This document shows, piece after piece, positions 54,601-63,418 of a stretch of DNA of 64,000 bases. The translations under genes and the position numbers were made by a program. Numbering within the stretch: position 1 is the stretch's first letter; each line of letters opens with the position of its first letter. Below the pieces are notes generated by a model. It ran no database searches and was not told the origin of the DNA. It saw only the letters and a list, made by a program, of their open reading frames with translations. The DNA lies in NCBI RefSeq assembly GCF_947498005.1, contig NZ_CANMIW010000008.1, forward strand, positions 62,001-126,000, in the 5' to 3' direction. This DNA comes from an uncultured Winogradskyella sp. Its GTDB lineage: Bacteria > Bacteroidota > Bacteroidia > Flavobacteriales > Flavobacteriaceae.

Positions 54601-57600
54601 TCTGCTGCTAAAGATATCACTGTAACTGTTGAGATTGAGAAAGAGGGTAAAATTATAATGACCCAATTAGTACAGCTTAACAATTCTAAGACAACCATCA
54701 CAATTCCTGTTTTAGAAAATGATTTAGGAGGCTTTATAGTACACACCTCATTTGCCGCTTTTAATGAATTTAAATCTCAAAGTTTTAATATCAATGTGCC
54801 ATTTCCTAAAACTGACTTAGAAATTGAAACGACTACATTTAGAGATAAGCTTCAATCAGGACAAGACGAAACGTGGAGTTTTAAAATTAAAGGTCCTAAA
54901 GGCGATAAAGTTTCTGCGGAATTATTAGCAAGCATGTACGATGCGTCTTTAGATGAGTTTAAGCAACATAATTGGAGTTTTAACCCAATAAACAATCCTA
55001 ACTATTACCCAAGAATTTATAAGAATTCTCGAGAAAGTTTTGGTAATACCAACTTTAGGATGTTTAACCATTTTAGCACAAATGCTAGCCAACCTTACCA
55101 AAATTATGACCAATTGAATTGGTTTGGATTTTATTTTGGGAATAATAGTTATTTGAGACGAGGCTATTCAAACATAAAAAAAATGGCTGCTCCAGAAGCC
55201 GCACTAGTTAGTAATTATGCTGTGGAAGAATCTGAAATGGAATTTGGGCGTGAAGACTTAAGTATGGACACTAAAGATAGTATAGCTGGTTCTATAGATG
55301 GAATTGGAATAAATCTCAAAGAAAAAAACAGCAGTACTTCAAATGATCCCTTAAAAGGAAAAGCTGACAATATTATCCAAATAAGAAAAAACCTCAATGA
55401 AACCGCATTTTTCTTTCCTCAATTAAGAACTGATTCAGAGGGTAATGTTAGTTTCAATTTTAAAGCTCCAGAAGCTTTAACCACATGGAAATTGCAACTA
55501 TTGGCACACACAAAAACTTTAGAAAGTGCTGTAACCCAATTAGAAACCGTTACTCAAAAAGAGTTGATGGTTATACCGAATACACCTCGATTTTTAAGAG
55601 AAGGTGATAGAATTAGAATTAGCACTAAAATTGCCAATCTTACGGAAAATGCTCTAGATGGTGTTGCACAATTATTACTTACAGATCCAACTACAGGTCA
55701 ATCAATTGACGGTGAATTATCAAATGCCTATAATGATCTCGGCTTTAAAGTTGAAGCCAAAGGTAATACGCAGGTAACTTGGAATTTGGTAATCCCAAAA
55801 GGCATACCAGCTGTAGAATATAAAATCATTGCCAAAGCCGGAAACTTTAGTGATGGTGAGCAAAATGCATTACCTGTTTTAAGTAACAGAATGCTGGTGA
55901 CGGAAACTATGCCAATGTGGATTCGTTCTAACCAAACAAAAACATTCACTTTAGATAAGTTAAAGAAAAATACGTCTTCGACTTTAACACATCATAAGTT
56001 AACATTAGAGATGACATCTAATCCGGCTTGGTATGCTGTTCAGGCATTACCATATTTAATGGAATATCCTTATGAGTGTAACGAGCAAACGTTTTCAAAA
56101 TATTACGCAAATGCGTTGGCGCAGCATATTGTAACATCTAACCCTAAGATTGAAGCTGTTTTTAATCAATGGAAAACAACAGATGCTTTACTAAGTAATT
56201 TAGAGAAGAATCAAGAATTAAAATCATTATTGATAGAAGAAACGCCTTGGTTACGTGATGCACAATCTGAAACCGAACAGAAGAAAAGAATTGCATTATT
56301 ATTTGATCTTAACAGAATGAATAATGAATTGCAGTCTGATGTTAGTAAATTAAAGAATAACCAACATAGCTCAGGCGCTTGGCCTTGGTTTAATGGCGGC
56401 CGCGATAATCGTTTCATTACACAACATATTATAGCTGGTTTTGGGCATTTAAAACAATTGAACGTCGCAAACAACAATAGCGAAGACGCCATAATAAAAA
56501 AGGCTATTGGTTATTTAGATAAACAATTTGTGCAAGAATACAAGGACATAAAAAAATATAATAAAAATGCGGATTTAGAAAAGGACCATTTATCGCAAAT
56601 GCAATTGCACTATTTATATACAAGGAGTTTTTATCCTGAAATAAAAGCCTCTAAAGAGGTTCAGAAAGTCTTAGACTATTACCATTCGCAGATTCAAAAA
56701 TATTGGTTAAAACGTTCATTGTATGCAAAAGGTTTAATGGCCTTAGCTGTACACCGCATGAACGATTCTAAAACGGCTGGTAAAATTATAAAGTCCTTAA
56801 AAGAAAATAGTATTACGTCTGAAGAATTAGGAATGTACTGGAAAGCAAACACCAACTCTTGGTATTGGTACCAAGCACCAATTGAAACCCAAGCTTTAAT
56901 GGTTGAAGTATTTTCGGAAGTTGGACATTTAATTCAAGATAACACCAAAAATCTAAATGATATAGACAACCTAAAAATTTGGCTGCTAAAAAACAAACAG
57001 ACAAACCGATGGAAAACGACTAAAGCAACAACAGAAGCTGTCTATGCCTTATTACTACAAGGTAGTGATTGGCTAAGCGTTACAGAACAAGTTGATGTTA
57101 CGGTTGGAAATGAAAATATTTCGCCAGAAACATTAGATCATGTAAAAGTTGAAGCTGGTACAGGCTACTACAAAACATCATGGAATGGCTCTGAAATTAA
57201 ACCAGAACAAGCTGATGTAACAATTACTAAAAAAGGAGAAGGTATAGCTTGGGGAGCAATGTACTGGCAGTATTTTGAAGATTTAGATCATATAACCTCA
57301 GCAGAAACACCTTTAAAATTAAGTAAGAAATTATTCTTGAAAAAGAATACAGACAAAGGTGAAGAAATTACCGAAATCACAAAAGATTCAAAATTAAAAA
57401 TTGGCGATTTAGTAAGAGTAAGAATTGAATTAAGAACCGATAGATCAATGGAATTTGTGCACCTTAAAGATATGCGAGCGTCTGGCCTAGAACCAATAAA
57501 TGTTTTATCTCAATACAAATATCAAGATGGTTTAGGTTATTATGAAAGCACAAAAGATGCAGCTACTAATTTCTTTATGGATTATTTACCAAAAGGCATT

Positions 57601-57729
57601 TACGTATTTGAATATGACTTACGCGTTAGTAATGCAGGTGATATGAGTAACGGCATTAGTACTATACAAAGTATGTATGCACCTGAGTTTAGCAGTCATA
57701 GTGAAGGCATTAGAGTTATAGTTGACTAA
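51634..57729 (+). CDS. Bacterial alpha-2-macroglobulin with thioester motif
   Basis: These large proteins trap proteases and protect the envelope. The 2031-residue protein has a signal peptide (cleaved after Ala19). An N-terminal helical region follows (about 20-380), then a chain of MG domains (for example RSIYRPGQTVYFKGIATKSI near 590). The A2M core begins about 1240 (LNETAFFFPQLRTDSEGNVS), and the thioester motif YPYECNEQT has Cys1482 and Gln1485. An alpha-alpha toroid and a receptor-like end complete it. Unlike E. coli YfhM it lacks a lipobox, and no PBP1C gene is adjacent. Its stop overlaps the convergent lytTR stop by four bases. Confidence 0.93.
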   Translation: MKHYFTILMLICFASFSNAQNDFESQWEAVAKLENEGLTKSASDSVEKIYEKAKKADNKQQSIKALLHISKYMLTLEEDAQLNIVKRFKSEIEATSDLAAKHIMENMLATMYWQYYQQNRRKFYNRSKTSEKVSDDFRAWDLETIFKEIHTYYQYSLENGILLQLESLNKYSTLIHQQDNSIDYRPTLYDLLSHNALSFYKSDENSITQPAYKFTISDEDFIADSETFINANLSSKDTLSLQRNALKIYQNLIKFHRKDKTTKAFVDIDIKRLNFVKKHAVFSNIDELLLKTLKSKSEELKSSELSALYDYEIAIVYKNQGYLYSSDNDNIDINTTQRWKLKDAIDICNSVISKYPKSIGAQKCEVLIEQIKLSSLQLYAEEFTSISSSSKTLVTYKNLEHLKFEIYKVSQNQLKRYNSSYRADKKKAFFNKLKIYETFSTALKTEGDYQEHNTEIVLPKLGNGLYLIKVTTKADDNVFAVTQVQITNIALVVSDDNDIELYQVIDRSNGKPFENAKVELTYSDNRSNKHYTKNYTTDRFGKFKFNKDDKYYRDVEIKVNAKDDTGYFGAYSINRGYKQTTNNVTQYRNFLFTDRSIYRPGQTVYFKGIATKSINGKTEVSADEAAKIRLKNVNGEVVSELSLKTNEFGSVHGEFILPNNGLTGNYTIDLFSNNSTYSYISVVEYKRPKFKPEFQPITETYKVNDSIIIKGTAIAFAGSNITDAQVVYRVKRNVRFPSWYYWRRPYFNSEAQEITFGDTKTNDKGEFEIIFKALPDESISQDDLPIFNYEITADVTDINGETRSTSTIVNVGYHSMTLNIVAPQKIDKSKKEIEFSLATQNLNGEFAPAQGEIKIYKLNAPNRVLRTRSWPAPDYQVLSEEEFKTLFPHEAYDDENQLTNWTKGEEVFSTTFNTEKDKTIILKKLNKWDSGQYIIIAESKDKFGQTIKDQIFTSLFSHKDKTVADNQLYEAYLDQTSYKINSIAKLTLGSAAKDITVTVEIEKEGKIIMTQLVQLNNSKTTITIPVLENDLGGFIVHTSFAAFNEFKSQSFNINVPFPKTDLEIETTTFRDKLQSGQDETWSFKIKGPKGDKVSAELLASMYDASLDEFKQHNWSFNPINNPNYYPRIYKNSRESFGNTNFRMFNHFSTNASQPYQNYDQLNWFGFYFGNNSYLRRGYSNIKKMAAPEAALVSNYAVEESEMEFGREDLSMDTKDSIAGSIDGIGINLKEKNSSTSNDPLKGKADNIIQIRKNLNETAFFFPQLRTDSEGNVSFNFKAPEALTTWKLQLLAHTKTLESAVTQLETVTQKELMVIPNTPRFLREGDRIRISTKIANLTENALDGVAQLLLTDPTTGQSIDGELSNAYNDLGFKVEAKGNTQVTWNLVIPKGIPAVEYKIIAKAGNFSDGEQNALPVLSNRMLVTETMPMWIRSNQTKTFTLDKLKKNTSSTLTHHKLTLEMTSNPAWYAVQALPYLMEYPYECNEQTFSKYYANALAQHIVTSNPKIEAVFNQWKTTDALLSNLEKNQELKSLLIEETPWLRDAQSETEQKKRIALLFDLNRMNNELQSDVSKLKNNQHSSGAWPWFNGGRDNRFITQHIIAGFGHLKQLNVANNNSEDAIIKKAIGYLDKQFVQEYKDIKKYNKNADLEKDHLSQMQLHYLYTRSFYPEIKASKEVQKVLDYYHSQIQKYWLKRSLYAKGLMALAVHRMNDSKTAGKIIKSLKENSITSEELGMYWKANTNSWYWYQAPIETQALMVEVFSEVGHLIQDNTKNLNDIDNLKIWLLKNKQTNRWKTTKATTEAVYALLLQGSDWLSVTEQVDVTVGNENISPETLDHVKVEAGTGYYKTSWNGSEIKPEQADVTITKKGEGIAWGAMYWQYFEDLDHITSAETPLKLSKKLFLKKNTDKGEEITEITKDSKLKIGDLVRVRIELRTDRSMEFVHLKDMRASGLEPINVLSQYKYQDGLGYYESTKDAATNFFMDYLPKGIYVFEYDLRVSNAGDMSNGISTIQSMYAPEFSSHSEGIRVIVD

Positions 57730-58454
57730 AAACTTAATTGATCTTTAAATATATAGGATTGTCTTCTGGAGATTTCAATTTCTTCTCCAGAATTCATTTC
57801 AATTTTCAGTTTACCATTAAACCAAGACACCACTTTATTAACATGATTAATATTAATAATCTGCTGACGGTTGGCTCTAAAGAAAACATCTTGAGGTAGC
57901 TTCTCTTCAATTTGAGCCAATGATTTATAAATTAACGGCTTGTTGTCATCAAAAAAGACTCTAGTATAGTTACCTACAATTTCAAAAAGTGAGATGTCTT
58001 TAACTTTTACAAGCCAACAATTGTCACCATCTTTTATAAAGATTTGTCGGTCTAGATTATAACCTTCCTGTTTTGGTGTTGAGGATGTACCAGAATTTGC
58101 TTTTTCTAAAACTTTAGTAATTGAACTTGAAAACCGTTTTTGACTAATTGGTTTCAACAAATAATCAAAAGCATTGTATTCAAAAGATTTAATAGCATAC
58201 TCATCAAAAGCGGTTGTAAAAATGGTTATTGGGACTTCATCTAACATTTCTAAAAGTTCAAAACCATCCTTTTCTGGCATATTGATATCTAAAAATAATA
58301 AATCGGGATTACTTTTATTAATTAAGGTAAACCCATCATCTACATTTTCCGCTTCACCTATAAACTCTATCTCTTTGTGTGCCTTAAAAAGTTCTTTTAA
58401 CTCATTACGAGCTAAACGAGAATCTTCAACAATAACGGCTTTTAAGGTGTTCAT
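57726..58454 (-). CDS. LytTR-family response regulator
   Basis: The 242-residue protein has a receiver domain (about 5-120: Asp11, phospho-acceptor Asp56 in LLFLDINMPEKDG, Thr and Lys in the later switch positions). A LytTR DNA-binding domain follows (about 140-242, with DISLFEIVGNYTRVFFDDNK and FFRANRQQIININHVNKV). LytTR domains bind two 9-bp direct repeats spaced by 12-13 bp, and such pairs exist upstream of this operon and of the S9 peptidase gene. Its start overlaps the kinase stop by four bases (ATGA). Confidence 0.95.
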   Translation of the reverse strand: MNTLKAVIVEDSRLARNELKELFKAHKEIEFIGEAENVDDGFTLINKSNPDLLFLDINMPEKDGFELLEMLDEVPITIFTTAFDEYAIKSFEYNAFDYLLKPISQKRFSSSITKVLEKANSGTSSTPKQEGYNLDRQIFIKDGDNCWLVKVKDISLFEIVGNYTRVFFDDNKPLIYKSLAQIEEKLPQDVFFRANRQQIININHVNKVVSWFNGKLKIEMNSGEEIEISRRQSYIFKDQLSF

Positions 58455-59509
58455 ACTAAAGGCATTTTAATAGTTGCTACTACGTTGTCTTCTTTTTCTT
58501 TTAATGTAAATTTGGCGTTTTTACCATAGAGTAATTCTAAGCGCTTCTTTATATTTTGCAGGCCAACTTGCGTAGAATTTTCACTATTTCTAAGTTTTCC
58601 TGAATTGATAATTTCTATTTGTAATAATTCATTTTTTATTGTTGTAGACAACTTCACCTCTCCACCTTCTTTTAAGTTTGAAATACCATGCTTAAGAGCA
58701 TTCTCTACAAGCATCTGAATAATCATTGGTGGTATTTGCTTATTTAAAGTTTCGGGATCTATTTCTGTTGTGAACTTTAATCTATTTTCAAATTGAATTT
58801 TAGAGATCTCTACATAATTTTCAACCATTTCTAATTCATCTTCTAATGTAATAGAATTGACTTCACTTTTAGTTAATGAATACCTTAAAGTTTCAGACAA
58901 ACTAGTTAACATACCTCTAGCTTTAGTGACATCTTCTAACATTAATCCACGAATGTTATTTAGGCTATTAAACATAAAATGCGGATTTATTTGCCCTTTT
59001 AGTGTATTGAGTTGCGATTCTTTAAGATTCGCTTCTAGCTGTAACTGTCTTAATTTAATAGTATTGATGTGATGCACTAATTTCAATGTTAAGACCACAA
59101 ATAACCACACTAGAAAATAGGCAAGAAAATGTGGAACATTCGTTAACTTTTGAACGAGTGTTAAATTAACACCTTCATTTAAATAATACTGAACTGGAAT
59201 ACCCAATAATGGCCAAAGTAAAAAATTATAAATAACTTGAGTAACTAAAACTACACCAATCAACTTATACAAATCTACCTTGGTGTAATTACCAATGTCA
59301 AAAAAATTCTCTATAAAAAACAAGATGATAAAAGACAACACATAACCCAATAATCCACAAAGCACGCCTTCTACAATAAGGTAATTTGTGTAGTTAATTG
59401 GAATATCACCTGCATAAGATATTTTATCTATTGTTAGCATCAACAATGCAAAAACTACCCAGCCAATTAGATTGAGAATCCAATATCTATAATTTGTTAA
59501 TAATTTCAA
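58451..59509 (-). CDS. LytS-type sensor histidine kinase
   Basis: The 352-residue kinase has four membrane helices (about 11-27, 42-68, 82-103, 125-147) with very short outside loops. The His_kinase motif is GQINPHFMFNSLNNIRGLM (phospho-accepting His177), and the ATP-binding N-box is VENALKHGISNLKEGGE. It has no large sensor domain, so it probably senses something within the membrane or a partner such as the small membrane protein encoded just upstream. It is translationally coupled to the response regulator. Confidence 0.94.
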   Translation of the reverse strand: MKLLTNYRYWILNLIGWVVFALLMLTIDKISYAGDIPINYTNYLIVEGVLCGLLGYVLSFIILFFIENFFDIGNYTKVDLYKLIGVVLVTQVIYNFLLWPLLGIPVQYYLNEGVNLTLVQKLTNVPHFLAYFLVWLFVVLTLKLVHHINTIKLRQLQLEANLKESQLNTLKGQINPHFMFNSLNNIRGLMLEDVTKARGMLTSLSETLRYSLTKSEVNSITLEDELEMVENYVEISKIQFENRLKFTTEIDPETLNKQIPPMIIQMLVENALKHGISNLKEGGEVKLSTTIKNELLQIEIINSGKLRNSENSTQVGLQNIKKRLELLYGKNAKFTLKEKEDNVVATIKMPLV

Positions 59510-59564
59510 ATGTTATTTTATTAGTGATTATTAATTTGAGTACAAGCTATGAAATAAGTAACGT

Positions 59565-60056
59565 TTATTGTAACTGATTTTCAATATTTCTCTGTAAAAT
59601 CGCTATCTCCTTGTCAGCTTTCTTATATGCTAAATTACCTAAAAAACCTACAATAGCAATATATAGCATTACACCAATGATACCGAAAATATGAGACTCA
59701 AAATAGGCAGTAGAAGATGGTATAAGCGTTAAGATCCAAAACGCAATAAAATACATTTCATACTTTTTTCGTCGACACATATAGTTCTTTAGTTTGTATA
59801 CACTAGCGATTAAGGACGTCTGCGTATACGATTTTTGTTTTATGCCTTTAAGCGACAAAAACTTATCCATAAAGAAAATAATAGCCAATGCTCCCATTAA
59901 CAAAAGCATAACATAAAGACTGTTCTCTCTAGATTTAAATGCTTGAACCAATGATACTACAACCAAAATAACAGATGACAGTTTGGCCATTTTTGCTCCA
60001 GTTAATAATTTTTCAAATTTTGATTGCTGTTTTTTAAATGTGTCTTGATTGTTCAT
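59565..60056 (-). CDS. Four-helix membrane protein, candidate partner of the LytS kinase
   Basis: No known domain is recognised. The 163-residue protein has an N-terminal charged helix, four likely membrane segments (about 25-41, 46-67, 100-118, 122-143), a basic loop (YMCRRKKYEMYF) and a C-terminal amphipathic helix. It is the first gene of the kinase/regulator group, 55 bp before the kinase start, and both its transcript and its control region appear shared with them. A role in sensing or in tuning the kinase is inferred from position only. Confidence 0.75.
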   Translation of the reverse strand: MNNQDTFKKQQSKFEKLLTGAKMAKLSSVILVVVSLVQAFKSRENSLYVMLLLMGALAIIFFMDKFLSLKGIKQKSYTQTSLIASVYKLKNYMCRRKKYEMYFIAFWILTLIPSSTAYFESHIFGIIGVMLYIAIVGFLGNLAYKKADKEIAILQRNIENQLQ

Positions 60057-60066
60057 AATTAATATT

Positions 60067-60100
<34 letters not shown>

Positions 60101-60210
60101 CCTAGGAGAACACCACTTCTACTATAAACTCTACGACGGTTTTAACTAAATTGAACATAATACTGTTGTTTTTTGATTGATGAAATCTATTCGTTTTTTT
60201 ATTGATAGTA

Positions 60211-60218
60211 TAAATATA
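60211..60218 (-). promoter_or_regulatory. Predicted -7 box (TATATTTA) of the LytTR signalling operon
   Basis: TATATTTA on the minus strand differs from TANNTTTG only in the last base. The same octamer stands at the same distance (33 bp) from the LytTR half-sites in front of the S9 peptidase gene. No -33 box is seen, as expected for an activated promoter. Start predicted near 60205. Confidence 0.55.
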
Positions 60219-60251
60219 GTAAGGCTTTTACCAATAAAAAATCAAAATATG

Positions 60252-60281
60252 ACGAGTGGTAAATAGCATATGGCAAGCGGA
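60252..60281 (-). promoter_or_regulatory. Predicted LytTR operator, copy 1
   Basis: On the minus strand TCCGCTTGC (60273-60281), 12 bp, then ACCACTCGT (60252-60260). Both approximate the LytTR half-site [TA][AC][CA]GTTN[AG][TG] in the same direction with the canonical spacing. It lies about 47-76 bp upstream of the predicted start of the signalling operon. Confidence 0.65.
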
Positions 60282-60303
60282 AATCACGACATCTTTTAGC
60301 ATG

Positions 60304-60340
60304 AAAAAGCCTCTTAAGATCAACTCTTAAAAGGCTTTTT
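60304..60340 (-). terminator. Terminator after the S9 peptidase gene
   Basis: AAAAAGCCT and AGGCTTTTT, then TTAAGA and TCTTAA after one mismatch, form a long stem with a 5-nt loop, ending in five T residues on the minus strand. It lies 31 bp after the stop codon of the peptidase gene. Confidence 0.8.
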
Positions 60341-60371
60341 ACTAACTATAATGATTGGTTGGTTATTTGAT

Positions 60372-62657
60372 TTATTTTAAATGTTGCGCAAAGAAACCTA
60401 ACATGGCTTTGTACAATTCCACTTTATTTTGTTCATGAGAAAAACCATGGCCTTCGTCATATTTTACCATGTATGGTACATCAATACCTCTAGCTCTCAT
60501 ACTTTTTACAACTTGATCTGACTCATCAATATTTACTCTTGGGTCATTAGCGCCTTGAATTACAAATAGTGGTTTTGTTATTTTATCCACGTGTAACGCT
60601 GGTGATACAGCTGTCATTATTTTTTGATCTTCTTCGTCCTCAGAGTTATACCATTGCTCATTAAACTGTGCCATGTAAGGTTTCCAGTATTCTGGGAAGG
60701 ATTCAAAGAAGGTAAACAAGTTACTTACACCTACATAATCAATACCGCAAGTATATAAGTCTGGTGTTTTTACAAGACTACCTAAAGTCGCCAAACCTCC
60801 ATAACTAGCACCATAGATGGCTACTTTATCATTGTCAATAAAATCTAAAGTCTTGGCATAAGCAACAGCGTCTTCTAAATCATTAAGCATTTTTCGTCCA
60901 ATTTGCTTGTTTCCAGCTAAAAAGAAATCTTTTCCATAACCACCAGAACCTCTGTAATTAACTTGTAAAGTTGCATAACCTCTACTTGCAAATAATTGTG
61001 TTTCTGGATTAAAACCCCAATAATCTCTTACGCCATATGGTCCGCCATGTGGATTTACAATTAAAGGTACACGTTCACCTTTTTTAATATTGTTTGGTAT
61101 TGTGATGTAACCATAAACTTTTAATCCATCTCTTGTGGTAAAGTTAATTGGTCGCATCTCTGCCATATCTTCTTCATGCAACTGTGGCATTAAATCTAAT
61201 ATTTTAGTAAACTCGTCCTTTTTTACATCATATGTATAGTACGTTCCGTAAAGCTTATCTGTTTGTAAAATAATTAAATATTTATCTTCATCATCCGTTT
61301 TATCTACAATAGAATATACTTTATCTCCAAATTGTTTTTTAAACTTTTTATCTAGTTTTTTATAGTAACTACTCACAGGCACAACGTGCGTTTTTTCACC
61401 AGTGTAGTAGTAATAATCTACTTCGTAATTTCTTTTTCTAGATCTACTGACACCACCAACATCAAACGTGTCATTACTATATATTCTTTCAATGATTTCT
61501 TTTTTAGCTAAATCATAAAGCACTAATTCGCTTGTGTTACTTTCTAAATTAGTTAACACATAAGCATCATGCTTGTAAGGTGTGTTGTAATTAAATGCCA
61601 CTAAAGAAAATGAATCTTGCCAATTGGTAGTTACAATTTCATTAAATGGTTGATCATTACCTGTTCTGTAATACAATACATATTCTACTCCATTTTGTTG
61701 TTTAGTATAACCTCTAAGCTCACCATCTTTATCAAATTCATAGCCTGCAATAGGCGAAGAGGCATCTTTATTTTCGTATAACTTAACCATTTCACCAGTT
61801 ACAATATTTAATTTATAAGGCTCAAATATTTGTTTATTATCCTTATTCATCATTATAATAACATGATCTGGTTGATCTTTTAAAAGATTAGAAAAATTAA
61901 CCTGTACATCTTCAAAAGGTGTTAAAGCCTTAGGATTACTGCCATCTAAATTCGCTGCAAAAAGTTGGTAGTTTTCATTTCCACCATTATCTTTTATATA
62001 AACTAATCTATTATCATTAGCCCAACCGTAACCTCTAATAAGTTCCTCACCTTCTTTAATAGCTAAAGTTACCTTTTCAGTTTTAGTATCTTTTACATAA
62101 ACATGGTTTTTGCCGTTTTCATCCTTTTCTCTAAATGAAAAATAATTGCCTTTAGGCGAAAATTGAAATGAGCTTTTACTTGGATCTTGAAAATAATCTT
62201 CAGCAGAATATTTGTAGGTTCCGTTATCAAAAGCAGCTAATTTATCTAATGATTCTTTAGTTGACGGTAACGACACATCACCTGGTTTCGTTTTTACAGT
62301 TTTAGATAAGTTGAGTGGCAACTCCATTCCGCCTTGAAAAAATGTTCCGTTTATAGTTTCATTTTCTAAAACACCTACATATTTAATTCCGCCTTGTGTG
62401 AACGCAATTGTTAACTCATTAGCCTCAAATACTGTTTTATCCATAGGAATTCCTGTTGCACCTTGGCTAGGACTATCCATTGTAGATGATAAAACACCGT
62501 TATCATTAGACACATTAAATAATAGTGGAATTTCTTGACCTTGAACTTTTAAAACACCTTTCCAAGATCCTGAGATATCTTGAGCAAAAGTGCTAATTGA
62601 AAACACTAGAGCAACAATGCTTAGTATTAAACTTGAATTTGATTTTGTTTTTTTCAT
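60372..62657 (-). CDS. Secreted S9-family (prolyl oligopeptidase-like) peptidase
   Basis: The 761-residue protein has a signal peptide (cleaved near STFAQDI, residue 25). An N-terminal beta-rich domain follows (about 27-125, SGSWKGVLKVQGQEIPLLFN), then a beta-propeller (about 150-500) and a C-terminal alpha/beta hydrolase domain. The triad is Ser618 in GASYGG, Asp in GANDPRVN and His in DEGHGF. It likely trims peptides in the periplasm. It is a single-gene unit with its own terminator. Its promoter region carries the same LytTR-type operator as the neighbouring signalling operon. Confidence 0.93.
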   Translation of the reverse strand: MKKTKSNSSLILSIVALVFSISTFAQDISGSWKGVLKVQGQEIPLLFNVSNDNGVLSSTMDSPSQGATGIPMDKTVFEANELTIAFTQGGIKYVGVLENETINGTFFQGGMELPLNLSKTVKTKPGDVSLPSTKESLDKLAAFDNGTYKYSAEDYFQDPSKSSFQFSPKGNYFSFREKDENGKNHVYVKDTKTEKVTLAIKEGEELIRGYGWANDNRLVYIKDNGGNENYQLFAANLDGSNPKALTPFEDVQVNFSNLLKDQPDHVIIMMNKDNKQIFEPYKLNIVTGEMVKLYENKDASSPIAGYEFDKDGELRGYTKQQNGVEYVLYYRTGNDQPFNEIVTTNWQDSFSLVAFNYNTPYKHDAYVLTNLESNTSELVLYDLAKKEIIERIYSNDTFDVGGVSRSRKRNYEVDYYYYTGEKTHVVPVSSYYKKLDKKFKKQFGDKVYSIVDKTDDEDKYLIILQTDKLYGTYYTYDVKKDEFTKILDLMPQLHEEDMAEMRPINFTTRDGLKVYGYITIPNNIKKGERVPLIVNPHGGPYGVRDYWGFNPETQLFASRGYATLQVNYRGSGGYGKDFFLAGNKQIGRKMLNDLEDAVAYAKTLDFIDNDKVAIYGASYGGLATLGSLVKTPDLYTCGIDYVGVSNLFTFFESFPEYWKPYMAQFNEQWYNSEDEEDQKIMTAVSPALHVDKITKPLFVIQGANDPRVNIDESDQVVKSMRARGIDVPYMVKYDEGHGFSHEQNKVELYKAMLGFFAQHLK

Positions 62658-62739
62658 GATGATTATTTTAAATTGATTTACAGTTTAGAATGTTACCTCA
62701 TCAGTAAACGATTCTATAGAAATGTTACATTTATTTCTG

Positions 62740-62747
62740 TAAATATA
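62740..62747 (-). promoter_or_regulatory. Predicted -7 box (TATATTTA) of the S9 peptidase gene
   Basis: The octamer is the same as before the signalling operon and lies exactly 33 bp downstream of the proximal LytTR half-site. Predicted start near 62734, with a leader of about 77 nt. Confidence 0.55.
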
Positions 62748-62780
62748 ATTTTGAAACAACCTCAATCCATTGAAAATATG

Positions 62781-62810
62781 ACGAGTGGTCATTTGAATAT
62801 GCTCAACGGA
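62781..62810 (-). promoter_or_regulatory. Predicted LytTR operator, copy 2
   Basis: On the minus strand TCCGTTGAG (62802-62810) matches the LytTR half-site consensus at every position. After 12 bp it is followed by ACCACTCGT (62781-62789), the same proximal half-site as in copy 1. It lies in the 196-bp gap between the peptidase and DUF4136 genes. Confidence 0.7.
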
Positions 62811-62853
62811 AATTTAGTATAATCACCAAGTTTTAATATAAAATGACGGAGAA

Positions 62854-63378
62854 TCAGTCTTTTTGAGGCGGATATTCTGCAAATACTTTATCTATAATTT
62901 TAGCAAATAAAGCTTCTCTTTTTTCAGGGCTAGCGTTAGGATTAAAACTACTCTCACTAATAGCTTGCCAGAATAAACCAGTTTTAGTTTCATCTACAAA
63001 ATCAATTATCAATTCTCTAGACTGTTTGTTTTGTCCCACAGGAATACCTACCGAAACACCGCCAAAACCGCCTCCACTTCCGCCACCTACGCCAACACCA
63101 ACTGAGCTGTTATTGCGGCTAACGATGCTTTGACTTTGAATATCAATATAAAAATCTGGATTATCAGTGCGCGAAAACCCCATTGCTTTGAGCTTCTTAT
63201 CCATAACTCTGATTAAGCGTTTGGTATCTAATTCGCTTAAACCCGTTTCTATATCATCAAAATAATTGTACGTTTTGTAATCGTCAAAATTTGTTGACTT
63301 TTCATAATCGTAGTTTACTATTGTACCACAAGACGTCAAAAGAAATGTAATAAATAGAAGTTTTAAATTCTTCATCAT
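62854..63378 (-). CDS. DUF4136-family lipoprotein
   Basis: DUF4136 proteins are envelope lipoproteins of unknown role. The 174-residue protein has a lipobox ending LTSC (Cys17, or Cys16 if the second Met is used). The family pattern FDDYKTYNYFDDIETG and RTDNPDFYIDIQSQS is present, then a Gly-rich segment (GVGVGGGSGGGFGGVSVG) and the conserved LFWQAISESSF. It follows the ion-channel gene by 40 bp on the same strand. Confidence 0.85.
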   Translation of the reverse strand: MMKNLKLLFITFLLTSCGTIVNYDYEKSTNFDDYKTYNYFDDIETGLSELDTKRLIRVMDKKLKAMGFSRTDNPDFYIDIQSQSIVSRNNSSVGVGVGGGSGGGFGGVSVGIPVGQNKQSRELIIDFVDETKTGLFWQAISESSFNPNASPEKREALFAKIIDKVFAEYPPQKD

Positions 63379-63418
63379 TTTTTATTTTAAAGGTATTAAA
63401 AAAATGAAAAAGTAAAGC

